DNA from: JAYEPK01 sp048569615 | GTDB lineage: Archaea; Thermoplasmatota; Penumbrarchaeia; Penumbrarchaeales; Penumbrarchaeaceae | Direction: 5' to 3' | Assembly: GCA_048569615.1 (NCBI GenBank) | Contig: JBLIRK010000005.1 | Coordinates: 1-64,000 of the forward strand | Length of the DNA: 64,000 bases | Program-made: the position numbers and the translations under genes | Part shown: positions 17,630-27,312 of the stretch, in pieces | How positions within the stretch are numbered: position 1 is the stretch's first letter | How the letters are laid out: each line of letters starts with the position of its first letter | Notes under the pieces: model-generated | What the model saw: only the letters and a program-made list of their open reading frames with translations | Databases searched by the model: none | What the model was told of the DNA's origin: nothing

Positions 17630-18901
17630 ATGAGGGGAGCATTCCTCCTCTTTCTGTTTGCACTGCTTCTGTTCTCAGCAGCATATGTCCAGGGTTCCCA
17701 TGAAGAGTTCGGCTCAGTGGAGCTCGTGAGGGAGCTCACGGGCCCCAGGTTCAATCACACGGCTACGCTTCTCAAGGATGGATGCGTACTGATCGCCGGA
17801 GGAACGGAGGATGGTCAGGCTTCGCTCTCCTCAGCGGAGATCTACTGCCCCGATGACAGGATCTGGCTTCCTTCCGGCGAGATGCTTGAGAAGAGGCAGA
17901 GGCACACTGCGGACCTGCTCCCGGACGGGCGCGTCCTGGCGGCCGGGGGTTTCAACGGGGAGGGGCATCCTTCGCTGATGAAGGATCTATCCCCCACCGG
18001 CAGCTTTTCGCTCTCCTCCACGGAGATCTACAATTCCTACAGGGAAGCGTGGGAAACCGGTCCCCCGCTTTCCACTGGCAGGTTCTGGCATCGGGCAGTG
18101 GTGTTAGGGGACGGCAATATCGTTGTCATCGGCGGTATCAATATCACCGAGGGAGCCCTTGCCTCCTGCGAGCTTTTCGATGTCCGGGCCTTCACATGGA
18201 AGGCATTTCCCTCCTTGAACGTCGGAAGGGCACGGTTCACTGCGGTCCTCCTCAGGGACGGAAGGATACTTGTTGCGGGGGGGCACGACGGTGCGGCAAA
18301 GAAACCCTACAGCTCCTGCGAGGTCTACGATCCTGCCCTGGGAAGGTGGGAGTTTACGGCTCCCATGAACAGGGCAAGGGGCTATCATGCAGGTGTTCTT
18401 CTTCCGGACGGCAGATACCTGGTGAGCGGGGGTTTTTCAGCTCCCGACAGACCCGACTGGTCTGATTCGGAGGTCTTCGATCCCTACGACGGGACCTGGA
18501 CCATGTCAGGGGAGATGTCCTTTCCCCGGCACAATCATGAGCTTGTGTCAACCGGGGGAGCGTATGTGGTCGTCATCGGAGGATCCAACTGTCTTACAGG
18601 GGGTTGCCACAGCACCATGGAGGTCTTCGAATCGGAGTCCATGGAATTCAGGGAGAGCTATCTTTCGTTGTTGGGAAGGAAATGGAGCACCGCAACGATG
18701 CTTACGGACGGGTCCGTTCTCATAGCCGGGGGACGGTCCTGCGGGGAGCCCACATCGATCACTGAGCTTTACGTACCCCCGGCGGAGGCTGAGGAAAATT
18801 ATGAATTCTGGGGCAGCGATGCATCGATAATGCTCGTCGTCGGAGCGGTTCTGCTGGCAGCGGTCTCGCTTCTATGCAGGGCCCACGGAGGCAGTGGATA
18901 G
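17630..18901 (+). CDS. Kelch-repeat surface protein, membrane-anchored
   Basis: 423 residues, starting directly after the stop of the FG-GAP/PKD gene and so in one operon with it. Signal peptide 1-22 (MRGAFLLFLFALLLFSAAYVQG). Seven kelch-type repeats follow, each with R-x2-H-T/A..LxDG-VLxxGG..(C/S)E(V/I)(Y/F)D..W, enough for one closed seven-bladed propeller. A transmembrane helix near 395-415 (SIMLVVGAVLLAAVSLL) anchors it with a very short inside tail. No catalytic residues of galactose-oxidase type were recognised; a binding or scaffold role is more likely. Confidence 0.85.
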   Translation: MRGAFLLFLFALLLFSAAYVQGSHEEFGSVELVRELTGPRFNHTATLLKDGCVLIAGGTEDGQASLSSAEIYCPDDRIWLPSGEMLEKRQRHTADLLPDGRVLAAGGFNGEGHPSLMKDLSPTGSFSLSSTEIYNSYREAWETGPPLSTGRFWHRAVVLGDGNIVVIGGINITEGALASCELFDVRAFTWKAFPSLNVGRARFTAVLLRDGRILVAGGHDGAAKKPYSSCEVYDPALGRWEFTAPMNRARGYHAGVLLPDGRYLVSGGFSAPDRPDWSDSEVFDPYDGTWTMSGEMSFPRHNHELVSTGGAYVVVIGGSNCLTGGCHSTMEVFESESMEFRESYLSLLGRKWSTATMLTDGSVLIAGGRSCGEPTSITELYVPPAEAEENYEFWGSDASIMLVVGAVLLAAVSLLCRAHGGSG

Positions 18902-18902
18902 G

Positions 18903-19367
18903 ATGCCCGATAAGGGAATTCGTTGGTTCACGGACACCATTCCCCACTTGTTAACAGTGCTGACGGGAGCACTCGTGATGTTCTCCTGCTCGATATGGTT
19001 CGGGATCGCTTACATTGTGGTGGTCATCCTGGGTATGCTTTGGTTCTGGGGGGCGATCTGCACGGCATGCAGGGCATACGGTTCCCGGAGCTGTCCAAGC
19101 GGTTACGGGATGATATCCTCGAGACTGTTCAAGAGGACCTCCGGTGATTTCAGGCGTGCATTCAAGTACCATATATTCTCGGTCGCGGTCCAGTGGTTCT
19201 TCCCGCTCCTTGCCGTCCCCTTCTGCCTCTATCTGCGTTTTTCTTGGCTCACACTGGTCCTGTACGGAATGTTCATTGTGATCGCCTTCGTATATCTTCC
19301 CTTTGCCTCGAAGGGAAAAGGCTGCTCCAGATGCCCGCAGAGAGGGGAATGCCCCTGGAAGCGGTGA
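18903..19367 (+). CDS. Cysteine-rich four-helix membrane protein, unknown function
   Basis: 154 residues from ATG 18903; a GTG at 18894 inside the previous gene's end is an alternative start, and GGAGG lies just upstream of both. Four hydrophobic helices (about 14-35, 38-55, 95-115, 117-138). Cysteines are clustered on one side: ICTACRAYGSRSCPSG after helix 2, and CSRCPQRGECPW at the end. Paired CxxC and CxxCxxxxxC suggest bound metal or a redox cluster, but no family is recognised. Third gene of the unit starting at 14666. Confidence 0.65.
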   Translation: MPDKGIRWFTDTIPHLLTVLTGALVMFSCSIWFGIAYIVVVILGMLWFWGAICTACRAYGSRSCPSGYGMISSRLFKRTSGDFRRAFKYHIFSVAVQWFFPLLAVPFCLYLRFSWLTLVLYGMFIVIAFVYLPFASKGKGCSRCPQRGECPWKR

Positions 19368-19373
19368 TCCGGC

Positions 19374-22300
19374 TCACTGCTGTGGATCGGGTAATTCCAA
19401 GTTCTCAACCGCTTCCACCTGGGTTGGATCGTATTCCACATCCATCTGCGGTCCCTCCATGCTTGCCGGCACTGCCTCCTGCGGATGGATGTTCTGGGGG
19501 GAAGGCTCCTGGGCAGGTTCCATAGGAGCACTCCATGGCTGATCATACTGGTTGAGGGAAGCGGCAGCCGGCTGAAGTTGGGCCGTTTGCTCCCGCGGTG
19601 GGAACTGCTGCTGTGGAGGGTAGGTCTGCTGCGGCGGGAACTGGTATTGGTAGGGCTGCTGGGGGGGAAGAGCCCCCTGGCTGACACCCTGCAATCCAGG
19701 CTGTTGGGCCTCCTGCTGCTGTGGATACTGCTGGATGTCCTGGGGCGGTACTGTCTTCTTCTTCCTTCTGATGAGCAGGAATATCACAGCCCCCGCGGCG
19801 ATCAATACCGCTGCGACGGCAGCGGATATGCCGATTACGGCGCCGATTCCCATGCCTTCCTCTTCCTTGCCGAGCTTCATCACGGCGGGTTCAGAATCAG
19901 GTCCCGCTCCAACTCCGTTCACTGCCTTCACGGTGTATGCGTAGGAGCTGCCGGGTTTGACATCGTTATCCACATAGGACGTTATCTCGTTGCTGACCGA
20001 GTGGATATTCGCCGGGTCTCCGCCGTCCTCGGACCTGTGGATCGTATACGAGGTGATCTCGGAGCCTCCGTCATCCTCCGGCTCATCCCAGGTGAGGACT
20101 ATGGAATCTCCCTTTCTCTCGGCTTTCAGGTTCCTGGGGCTTGACGGAGGTCCCTTCGGAACGGCAGGGATGAAAAGGGCCTTCGCCGAGGCTCCCCTGA
20201 TGTTCAAAGCTGAGATCCCGTAGTAATACTCGACTCCGTTCGTGACGTTCGGATCGATGTAGCTGCGGATGTCCGCACCCAGGTCCGCTATCTTCTCCAT
20301 GTTATCGGGGGAATCTCCCCTGAACAATCTGTACCCCATAACCGGAGAGCCTCCGTCGTTGTCGGGGGCTTCCCAGGACAGATCGATCCTACCGTCCCGT
20401 TCAACTATGTCGAGGTCCTTCGGACCATCCGGAACCCTCATGGGGACCGCGGAAACCTCGATGCTTTTGGCGGATTCGCTGAATTCGGTCACCGATGTGA
20501 CGACGTAGAAGTACTCCACACCGTTGGTGACCTCGGAATCATTGACGCTCATCGTATCGCTGTACCCCAGGAGCTTGTGCTCCCCGGAAACGGTTCCCTT
20601 GTAGATATTGTAGTATAGGATGGGAAGCCCGCCGTCATTATCGGGTGCCTCCCATGTAATGACTATGAATTCGTCACCCGTGGTCAATACAGGACTCTTC
20701 GGAGGGCCCGGTCTGGCAATCGGCATCAATGCGAGGCTGTTGCTCCTTTCGGACTCACCCGCGGTGTTGAAGGCGGTTACCTGGTATTCGTACAGCATAC
20801 CGTTGGTCAAGCCCGAGTGAAGGAAGAAATTCCCCGGGGCATCGACATCAAAGGTCCTTTCCTCTTCGAATATGACGCTGCTGCAGTAGATACGGTATAG
20901 GGAGATGGGATCTCCCCCCGTATTGCTCGGCGGTATCCAGCTGATGTTCACGAACGAATTTCCCACCTCCTGATCGAAGATATGGGGGGCATCCGGGATC
21001 GTCATTGGGGTGGCGGACCTGTTCTCCGTGGGTTTGGATTCCCCCGCTTCGTTGAAGGCCGTCACATTGTAAACGTAGGTCATTCCGTTCACAACCGCGG
21101 TGTCGTTGTAAAAGAGCACGTGGGATCCCACGGTTGCGTGGAGCTTCCTGATACCGACCCCGTCCTCCTTGTAGATCCTGAATCCGAGGACGGGGAGGCC
21201 TCCATCCTCAAGGGGGGCCGACCACTCCAGCCTGACCCATCTGTTGCCAGAGGCAATGGTGAGCTCCGGGGGTGCTGAAGGGACATCGGGAACGGATGCG
21301 TTGACGATCAGGGACGGGGGCGATTCCCCTACCTGATTGAGCGCCGTCAATCTGTAGAAGTATATCCCGCCGAATTCGACATCCTTATCCTGATACTTCA
21401 ACATCTGCGGCTCGACATCGGTAAGGGCATCAAGCTCGTTTGAAGCACTGCCCCTGTAGATCCTGTATCCCGTCAATGGGGATCCGCCGTTCTTCTCCGG
21501 AGCTTTCCATGTCAGGTTCACACATCCTATGCCCCTCTCGGCCGCCAGGTCCTTCGGCGGCCCGGTGATGCCTATGCTCATGCCGCTCTTTGCCGGGCTC
21601 CTCACGCTCTCCCCTATGCTGTTGTTCGCCGATACGCTGTAGAAATACGGTACGCCGTTTTCGACATCCGGATCCGTGAAGGAGAGGTCAGTCAGCTTAG
21701 CATACCTATGCTGGTCAGCTGCGCTGCTTCCCCTGTAGATCGTATAATGGGTAACCGCCATCCCGCTGTCGAACAAGGGTTTTTCGAAGGAGATATTGAT
21801 GCGGCCGACACCTCCCTGGACGACCAGGTTCCGTGGCTGGGAAGGGGGCGTGGAGAGATTCATCACTGTCACGAACCCGTCAAGCGCTCCCCTGCTGGAG
21901 GGATAAACAGTTCCGCTCGTTGTGGGGAAGTTGGAAGAATACGTGTATCCGGAAACGAAAGCCTCTCCGTTGCTGTCCACATGTACCGATGCAGCCTCTT
22001 CTGTATCGGACCCGCCCAGGTAGGATGAGAAAGCAAGGAATGAGCCAGCGTCTGACAATTTGAAGATGAAACAGTCCTCATCCCCTCCCTGGAAGGTCGT
22101 ATAATCCGCGGTTGGGGTTGTTGGGAACCCCGAGCTGTCGGTATATCCCACAACATGTGCGAACTTATTCTCATCGATCCGTACGAATGTACCCCTTTCA
22201 TTGCTGCCCGAGCCCACGTAGGTGGAGTATATTAGATTGGAGCCCTGCGGGCCCAGTTTGGTGACGAAAACATCGTAATCTCCGCCGTTGAAGCTTGTGT

Positions 22301-24026
22301 CGTAGGCCCCGGCGGTTGTCGGGAAGTTCGATCCCGATCCGCCAGAGGTATATCCTGTGATGTAGGCGTTACCCTGCTTGTCGGCGGTTATCGAATACCC
22401 CTCATCATTCAGGTCCCCGCCCAACATCGTGCTGTAGATTAGGCTGTTCCCGTCAATATCGAACTTGAAGGCGATCACGTCCTCCGAACCCTGGAGTGAT
22501 GCGCTGGTTGTTACCGGGAAATCCCTGGAATCCGTGAAACCCGTAACATAAACATCGTCCCCACTGTCCAGCCACAAAGAGTATCCGATCTCCGATTGGA
22601 AACCCCCCATATATGTGGAGTATTCCATTGACGATCCCGTACTGGAAAGTCTGAATAGTATTATGTCCAACCACCCCTTGAGTTCCTCGCTGTATGCCCC
22701 GGATGTGGTTGGGAATTCGGTGGAGAATGTGTATCCCACAACGTAAGGTCTTCCACTGCTGTCAACGGCGATGTCCATCCCGACATCGTCGTCCTCGCCT
22801 GCCACATAGGTGGAGAATACGATATCTGTTCCCGCCGGATTGAACTTGGTGACAAACACATCATAGTACCATGTTTCGTTCCAGTGTGTCGAGTTGAAGG
22901 CGTTCTTCACGGGGAAGTCCTGGGAGGAAGTTTCTCCGGTGACGTAAACGTTCCCGCCGGTATCGAAGCATATGCCGTACCCCCAGTCGTAATCGCTTCC
23001 GCCCAGGTAGGTGCTGAACGCTATCGAGGTCAGATCCTTGTTCAGCTTGAAGGCGAATGCATCGATCCAGTCCAACATGGAGGTCTTGTAGGCACCTGAA
23101 GTGACCGGAAAGTTCATGGATACGGTGACCCCCGTGCAATAGGTGTTCCCCGAAGCGTCAAGACAGCTCTTGGATATCAGCTCCTCGCTCGATCCCCCGT
23201 AATAGGTCGATGATACCAGAGGATCGATCACTATCCTCCTTTCCGGGTCACGACCGGACACCAGGAATCCGTAGGTATTTTGGTCCACCTTCCTGAAGTG
23301 TACCGGAAGGCTTTCCTTACCTCCGTCCCCGTACCAGGCAGCCGGGCTGTCCTCGGTCAGTGCTTCTCCGATGGGGGTGGATATGACCAGCCTTCCATCC
23401 GTGATGCCCAGGCCGGAGTGGCCTTCGACATCGAAGAGGATAGCTTCCGTATCCGCCCCGGGACCTAAGATGATATCGTATTTCAGGGAACCTCCGTGCA
23501 GGGAGAAAATGATGTCCGTATCTTCCCAAACGCCTGTATATTGAACCTTTTCGAAGCTCCCCACCCCACAGCTGTATCTTGACGGGTCGTTCCCAAGAAT
23601 GAAGTTGGTATTGGAGGATACCTTCGATATCCCAGAAGGCCTGACGCAGCTTGAAGAGCGGAAAGAGACCTTCAGGACAGCGCCGTCGATAGAGGTGTCC
23701 GCCTCTTCTCCGGATCTCGCGGGGAGCCGGTCCTTCATTTCGGTCATGAATGAGGCCATTTTCGACCTGTCCATCAGGTTGTAGTATATGCTGCTCTCCC
23801 CGAGTGCCACGTGACCGAAATCGGTTGAGGCCACGAAACAGAACTCTTCGCTCCACTGACCCAGGTTCTCCATGAAAATCCCATATGCGCCGCTGTAATC
23901 CCGATCCTGATGATCCGTTCCGGTCCCAGTGAGGACGTCGGAAACAACCGGTCCGCTCCATGGTCCGCAGATCATGCCTGCAAGAAGGAATAGCGACATG
24001 CTGACAACAGCAAATTCATTTCTCAT
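19374..24026 (-). CDS. SBBP-propeller / fibronectin-III surface protein with P/Q-rich cytoplasmic tail
   Basis: 1550 residues. Signal peptide 1-25, then an N-terminal domain (about 50-285; YGIFMENLGQWSEE, FILGNDPSRYSCGVGSFEKVQYTGVWEDTD in part) of the kind that precedes SBBP repeats. SBBP beta-propeller repeats follow at about 290-740 (repeated YSTYLGGSD..G..I..D..GN.YVTG.T.S.DFP). About seven fibronectin-III domains come next (about 760-1390; recurring SWEAPDNDGGxPxxGYRIYRG), then a transmembrane helix (about 1397-1420) with RRKKK stop-transfer, and a tail of about 125 residues dominated by Pro and Gln. ATG 24026 has GGAGGGGGGAG just upstream. It is convergent with the small membrane gene (6 bases apart). 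Confidence 0.85.
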   Translation of the reverse strand: MRNEFAVVSMSLFLLAGMICGPWSGPVVSDVLTGTGTDHQDRDYSGAYGIFMENLGQWSEEFCFVASTDFGHVALGESSIYYNLMDRSKMASFMTEMKDRLPARSGEEADTSIDGAVLKVSFRSSSCVRPSGISKVSSNTNFILGNDPSRYSCGVGSFEKVQYTGVWEDTDIIFSLHGGSLKYDIILGPGADTEAILFDVEGHSGLGITDGRLVISTPIGEALTEDSPAAWYGDGGKESLPVHFRKVDQNTYGFLVSGRDPERRIVIDPLVSSTYYGGSSEELISKSCLDASGNTYCTGVTVSMNFPVTSGAYKTSMLDWIDAFAFKLNKDLTSIAFSTYLGGSDYDWGYGICFDTGGNVYVTGETSSQDFPVKNAFNSTHWNETWYYDVFVTKFNPAGTDIVFSTYVAGEDDDVGMDIAVDSSGRPYVVGYTFSTEFPTTSGAYSEELKGWLDIILFRLSSTGSSMEYSTYMGGFQSEIGYSLWLDSGDDVYVTGFTDSRDFPVTTSASLQGSEDVIAFKFDIDGNSLIYSTMLGGDLNDEGYSITADKQGNAYITGYTSGGSGSNFPTTAGAYDTSFNGGDYDVFVTKLGPQGSNLIYSTYVGSGSNERGTFVRIDENKFAHVVGYTDSSGFPTTPTADYTTFQGGDEDCFIFKLSDAGSFLAFSSYLGGSDTEEAASVHVDSNGEAFVSGYTYSSNFPTTSGTVYPSSRGALDGFVTVMNLSTPPSQPRNLVVQGGVGRINISFEKPLFDSGMAVTHYTIYRGSSAADQHRYAKLTDLSFTDPDVENGVPYFYSVSANNSIGESVRSPAKSGMSIGITGPPKDLAAERGIGCVNLTWKAPEKNGGSPLTGYRIYRGSASNELDALTDVEPQMLKYQDKDVEFGGIYFYRLTALNQVGESPPSLIVNASVPDVPSAPPELTIASGNRWVRLEWSAPLEDGGLPVLGFRIYKEDGVGIRKLHATVGSHVLFYNDTAVVNGMTYVYNVTAFNEAGESKPTENRSATPMTIPDAPHIFDQEVGNSFVNISWIPPSNTGGDPISLYRIYCSSVIFEEERTFDVDAPGNFFLHSGLTNGMLYEYQVTAFNTAGESERSNSLALMPIARPGPPKSPVLTTGDEFIVITWEAPDNDGGLPILYYNIYKGTVSGEHKLLGYSDTMSVNDSEVTNGVEYFYVVTSVTEFSESAKSIEVSAVPMRVPDGPKDLDIVERDGRIDLSWEAPDNDGGSPVMGYRLFRGDSPDNMEKIADLGADIRSYIDPNVTNGVEYYYGISALNIRGASAKALFIPAVPKGPPSSPRNLKAERKGDSIVLTWDEPEDDGGSEITSYTIHRSEDGGDPANIHSVSNEITSYVDNDVKPGSSYAYTVKAVNGVGAGPDSEPAVMKLGKEEEGMGIGAVIGISAAVAAVLIAAGAVIFLLIRRKKKTVPPQDIQQYPQQQEAQQPGLQGVSQGALPPQQPYQYQFPPQQTYPPQQQFPPREQTAQLQPAAASLNQYDQPWSAPMEPAQEPSPQNIHPQEAVPASMEGPQMDVEYDPTQVEAVENLELPDPQQ

Positions 24027-24130
24027 TTTGGCTCCCCCCTCCGTTCGGTGTGCCGGGCAATAATTCTATGTTGTAGTATTTCTCTCTTTCCGGAAATAGC
24101 GTAGAATTGTGGGACTTAGGCTGATCCCTG

Positions 24131-25690
24131 CTAATGATCTAGGATGGAAAGCCGATAAGCGATTATTCCCATAGCCGTTGCGGTTTCAAGGGGGATGTTC
24201 CTTCCGGTGAGCTCCATGTGATATTCCACCCAGTTCAGGACGGTTTTGGGGAGCCCTTGCTTGCCCAGGCCCATGATCAGAAGAAGACGATATCTGTTAG
24301 AACCTCCGGGGACGCCTCCCTCCTCCATCTGCCTCAAGGTTTTTTCAGGGTCCGGCCTGGATGTGGTTGCCACTGGCAGCCATCCCTTATCGATCCGGAC
24401 GGGGACCCCGTTCATCTCGGTATGGATCAGATGTATCCTTCCCCGTTCGAATAGGGCTCTGAGATATCTGCCTCCCTCCCCGATATTGGTCTCCTTTGAT
24501 GCCTTCTTCACCAGAGCTCCCAGGTCCTCGGTTGGAAAGCCGATCAGGGCGAGGTCCAGGTCGAATCCGTAACAGAGGGGAGCCGCCCTGGAAAGGGCCC
24601 TGATGTGCGTCTGCTTGACGGCTCCTTCGTAGGAGTCGTAAAGGCCCAGGATATGCCTCCTAACGGGAGTTTGTATTTTTTCCGATCCGGTCCTGTTTTG
24701 GATCTTTTTTTGGGCTTCTTTCTTTTTTTCATTATCTTCTTGGGGTAATTTTCTCCCTCCTCCCGCATGCAGACGCTCCATGTCCCTGGCAAGATGAGCT
24801 TCGAGCTCCCTTCTGAGGGCCTCGTCGGTGCATCTTTTCGTATCTGATGCAGCCTTTTCGATCAGGTCCAATGCGGTTTCACGCTCCCCTAGCCTGTCGC
24901 GGGCCGATGAGAGATATGAAAGTACCTTCACCCTGTCCCCGGTATCTTCCAGGTCGGCCGCTCCGGTGGAGATGAAATCAAGAAATTCCGTGCTCCCCGC
25001 GTTGGAGCACAAGTAGGAGAGGCAGCCGGTCCTGTCCTCTTTCCCGCATTTCATGGCGGCATCCACTGCTTCTTTGAACACATCGTGATCGGGCTCCCTG
25101 GACCTGTCTCTAAGTAGCTGGATATGGAGATAGCCGAGTGTGAGAGCCCTGATCCTCGGGGATCCGATACCCTTCAGGATACCTGAGATCTCCCCGAGGA
25201 TCGATGGATCCCCGGGGCATCCGGTGGCCCAGGTCCGTATGATCACCTTGCTGTCCTCCAGCTCGAAACCTCTGTTGGAAACGATCCTCCGTAGCATTCC
25301 GGGGAGAGCATGGCAGGGGAGCCGGGGGGCGCACCTCTTCGTCACCTCCGAGAGGTCCTTTCCCCCGGGAAATCCAAGGACCATTTCCGTGATGCTCTCC
25401 TGAAAGTACCCTTTAGCATCCCCTTCCAGCCTGTCGGACATTTTCATGAGTTCGGAGAGGACCTCCGCCCTTCTCCAGAGGGGCTCTACGGTTCCCGCTT
25501 CTTGTATGATCTCGTCGGGGTCCGCTTCCCATCCGTTGAGAATGAAAAGCATCCTGGATTGAGATCTGAAGTAGGGGTCGCCGATATCCCCGAGGCTGTA
25601 GGTGAGCCTGCTCCTTTCGAACCCTTTCTTGATCTCCCTTCGCACGGTCCTGAACTTGACGGCATCGTTCGGTCCGGTCTTGGCTCCCAT
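24131..25690 (-). CDS. Helical-repeat protein with C-terminal DUF531-like domain
   Basis: 519 residues from ATG 25690, which lies about 25 bases after a minus-strand TATA-like GATTTAATTACC (25710-25721), so the transcript is probably leaderless. Residues 1-310 are alpha-helical repeats without a clear signature (HEAT/TPR-like by eye). A charged Lys/Glu/Gln linker follows (EDNEKKKEAQKKIQ). The last 170 residues (HILGLYDSYEGAVKQTHIRA, LSRAAPLCYGFDLDLALIGF, and an MGLGKQGLP loop) resemble the archaeal DUF531 family as I remember it. DUF531 proteins are usually short and stand-alone, so this looks like a fusion. Soluble, function unknown. Confidence 0.6.
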   Translation of the reverse strand: MGAKTGPNDAVKFRTVRREIKKGFERSRLTYSLGDIGDPYFRSQSRMLFILNGWEADPDEIIQEAGTVEPLWRRAEVLSELMKMSDRLEGDAKGYFQESITEMVLGFPGGKDLSEVTKRCAPRLPCHALPGMLRRIVSNRGFELEDSKVIIRTWATGCPGDPSILGEISGILKGIGSPRIRALTLGYLHIQLLRDRSREPDHDVFKEAVDAAMKCGKEDRTGCLSYLCSNAGSTEFLDFISTGAADLEDTGDRVKVLSYLSSARDRLGERETALDLIEKAASDTKRCTDEALRRELEAHLARDMERLHAGGGRKLPQEDNEKKKEAQKKIQNRTGSEKIQTPVRRHILGLYDSYEGAVKQTHIRALSRAAPLCYGFDLDLALIGFPTEDLGALVKKASKETNIGEGGRYLRALFERGRIHLIHTEMNGVPVRIDKGWLPVATTSRPDPEKTLRQMEEGGVPGGSNRYRLLLIMGLGKQGLPKTVLNWVEYHMELTGRNIPLETATAMGIIAYRLSILDH

Positions 25691-25734
25691 GGGGCTCAAT
25701 GGGGCGGGGTAATTAAATCATTTCACAGGTGAAC

Positions 25735-26583
25735 TCAGTCCTCATCGGTGGGGTCCCATCCGGTGCGGAGGTCCTCGTCGAGACCGTCCAGAGCGGTCCT
25801 CTGCTCAATGCCGAGCTCGAAATCGAAGATCCGGGAGTTCTCTCTGATCCTCTCTTGTTTTGTGGATTTGGGTATGGCGACGACCTCGGTTTCCAGGACC
25901 CATCTGAGAAGAACCTGGGCTGGTGTCCTTCCAAGCTCGTCCGCTATTCCAACGACCGCGGGATCATCCAGTCTCTGGCCCTTTGTCAGCGGGCTGTAGG
26001 ATTCAAGCTGGATACCATTCTTCCTGCAGAATTCCAGGAGATCTTTCTGGATTGTGAAGGGGCTGTATTCGACCTGGTTCACCGCCGGGACGATGTCCGA
26101 GCTGTCCATGAGCTCCTCCAGGTGCTTTATGGTGTAATTGGAAACTCCGATGGACCTCGCATACCCTTCCCTGTTCAGCTCCACCATGGCTCTCCAGCTC
26201 TCCTTCCTCAGACCCTTCACGGGCCAGTGCTGGAGGTAGAGGTCGACGTAATCGGTCCCGAGCATCTCGAGGCTCTTGCGGAGCGCCTTCCCGGCTTTCT
26301 CGTAACCATGGTCCGCGTTCCAGAGCTTTGTTGATATGAACACCTCGGATCGGTCCCTGTCGCTCTCCCTTATCCCGGCAGCGACATCCCTCTCATTGCC
26401 GTAGATAGTGGCCGTGTCCACCATCCTGTACCCGAGGTCAACTGCGGTCCTGACGGCTTCCCTCGTCTGCCTCCCTATGCCGGACCTGTAGGTGCCCAGG
26501 CCGAAGACGGGCATCTTCTCACCGTTGTTCAGCCTTATCCGCGAATCTATCCGTAGGTCCTTCCACTGCGCTCCCATATCCAT
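25735..26583 (-). CDS. Aldo/keto reductase
   Basis: 282 residues. NAD(P)H-dependent (alpha/beta)8 oxidoreductase of the AKR superfamily. Tetrad visible: Asp and Tyr in RMVDTATIYGNE, Lys in VFISTKLW, His in DLYLQHWP. The phosphate-binding region AIPKSTKQERIREN is near the C-terminus. Closest in style to 2,5-diketo-gluconate-reductase/prostaglandin-F-synthase-like enzymes; the substrate cannot be told. ATG 26583 lies about 22 bases from a TATA-like CTTATATAC (26602-26609), so the longer reading from 26781, which runs through the upstream gene, is rejected. Confidence 0.88.
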   Translation of the reverse strand: MDMGAQWKDLRIDSRIRLNNGEKMPVFGLGTYRSGIGRQTREAVRTAVDLGYRMVDTATIYGNERDVAAGIRESDRDRSEVFISTKLWNADHGYEKAGKALRKSLEMLGTDYVDLYLQHWPVKGLRKESWRAMVELNREGYARSIGVSNYTIKHLEELMDSSDIVPAVNQVEYSPFTIQKDLLEFCRKNGIQLESYSPLTKGQRLDDPAVVGIADELGRTPAQVLLRWVLETEVVAIPKSTKQERIRENSRIFDFELGIEQRTALDGLDEDLRTGWDPTDED

Positions 26584-26601
26584 GTGTATCGATGTGCATT
26601 G

Positions 26602-26609
26602 TATATAAG
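26602..26609 (-). promoter_or_regulatory. TATA-like element for the aldo/keto reductase
   Basis: Minus-strand TTATATAC lies about 22 bases before ATG 26583, predicting a leaderless transcript. Confidence 0.5.
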
Positions 26610-26639
26610 TAATCCATGAACCTTTAGAACCGCTGAATC

Positions 26640-27281
26640 TCACATCCGAGGTCTTCTGACATTTTCGGTCTCCACCTTCATGATGCCGTATTCGTATTCT
26701 CCCCCGAAGTTCATCCTGGTCTGATATCCTGTTGTCTCCGCTTTCATCTCCTTTGAAGATCTGGACAGCTCGTCGATCCATCTCTTATGGGTTTTATCAT
26801 CAATGTATTCTATACCTAGAGTGGCAAGTGCTCTGCATATCAGGTCCTCCTTCCTTTCGAGTTCCTTGTCACCCGGTTTTATCCTGACCAGATAGACCCT
26901 GTATCTGGATTCATCGACAATGTGTATTCCCTTCATATAAGGATATGAGTACCTTGCCTTTTCCAAAGAATATATGACCTTTACGAAATCATGTACCCTG
27001 AAGGTATTCCGCTTGATGACCTCGATCCGATCCTGATAGACCAGAAGATAATAGGGGTAGAAATCGCTGATCATCATCAGGGGAATGAAAAGGAAGAAGG
27101 TGACGGCAACGAACAAGAGTATGAAGAATGCAATCCCCTGACCGCTTCCCAACAGGATCCATACGATCGATAGCCCGGCGGCGGCTCCCCACATCAGTAT
27201 AAAAAGTGAAACGGTCAATGCGAAATAGAGGGGATGGTTCAAACTCATCTCCAGAGCCAGAATGGGTTCCTCTTTTTTCAC
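26640..27281 (-). CDS. Membrane protein with cytoplasmic domain, unknown function
   Basis: 213 residues, starting with GTG 27281 after an SD-like GGGGGAG. Two close hydrophobic helices (about 18-44 and 48-72) form a hairpin; the rest is a soluble domain with alternating strands (DRIEVIKRNTFRVHDFVKVIYSLEKARY and following) that recalls PH-like folds placed after a two-helix hairpin. The C-terminus is basic and likely disordered. No family is recognised with confidence. It follows the next small membrane gene by 31 bases and may share its transcript. Confidence 0.6.
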   Translation of the reverse strand: MKKEEPILALEMSLNHPLYFALTVSLFILMWGAAAGLSIVWILLGSGQGIAFFILLFVAVTFFLFIPLMMISDFYPYYLLVYQDRIEVIKRNTFRVHDFVKVIYSLEKARYSYPYMKGIHIVDESRYRVYLVRIKPGDKELERKEDLICRALATLGIEYIDDKTHKRWIDELSRSSKEMKAETTGYQTRMNFGGEYEYGIMKVETENVRRPRM

Positions 27282-27312
27282 ATCCGCTCCCCCGTATTCC
27301 GGGCTGGGAGGT

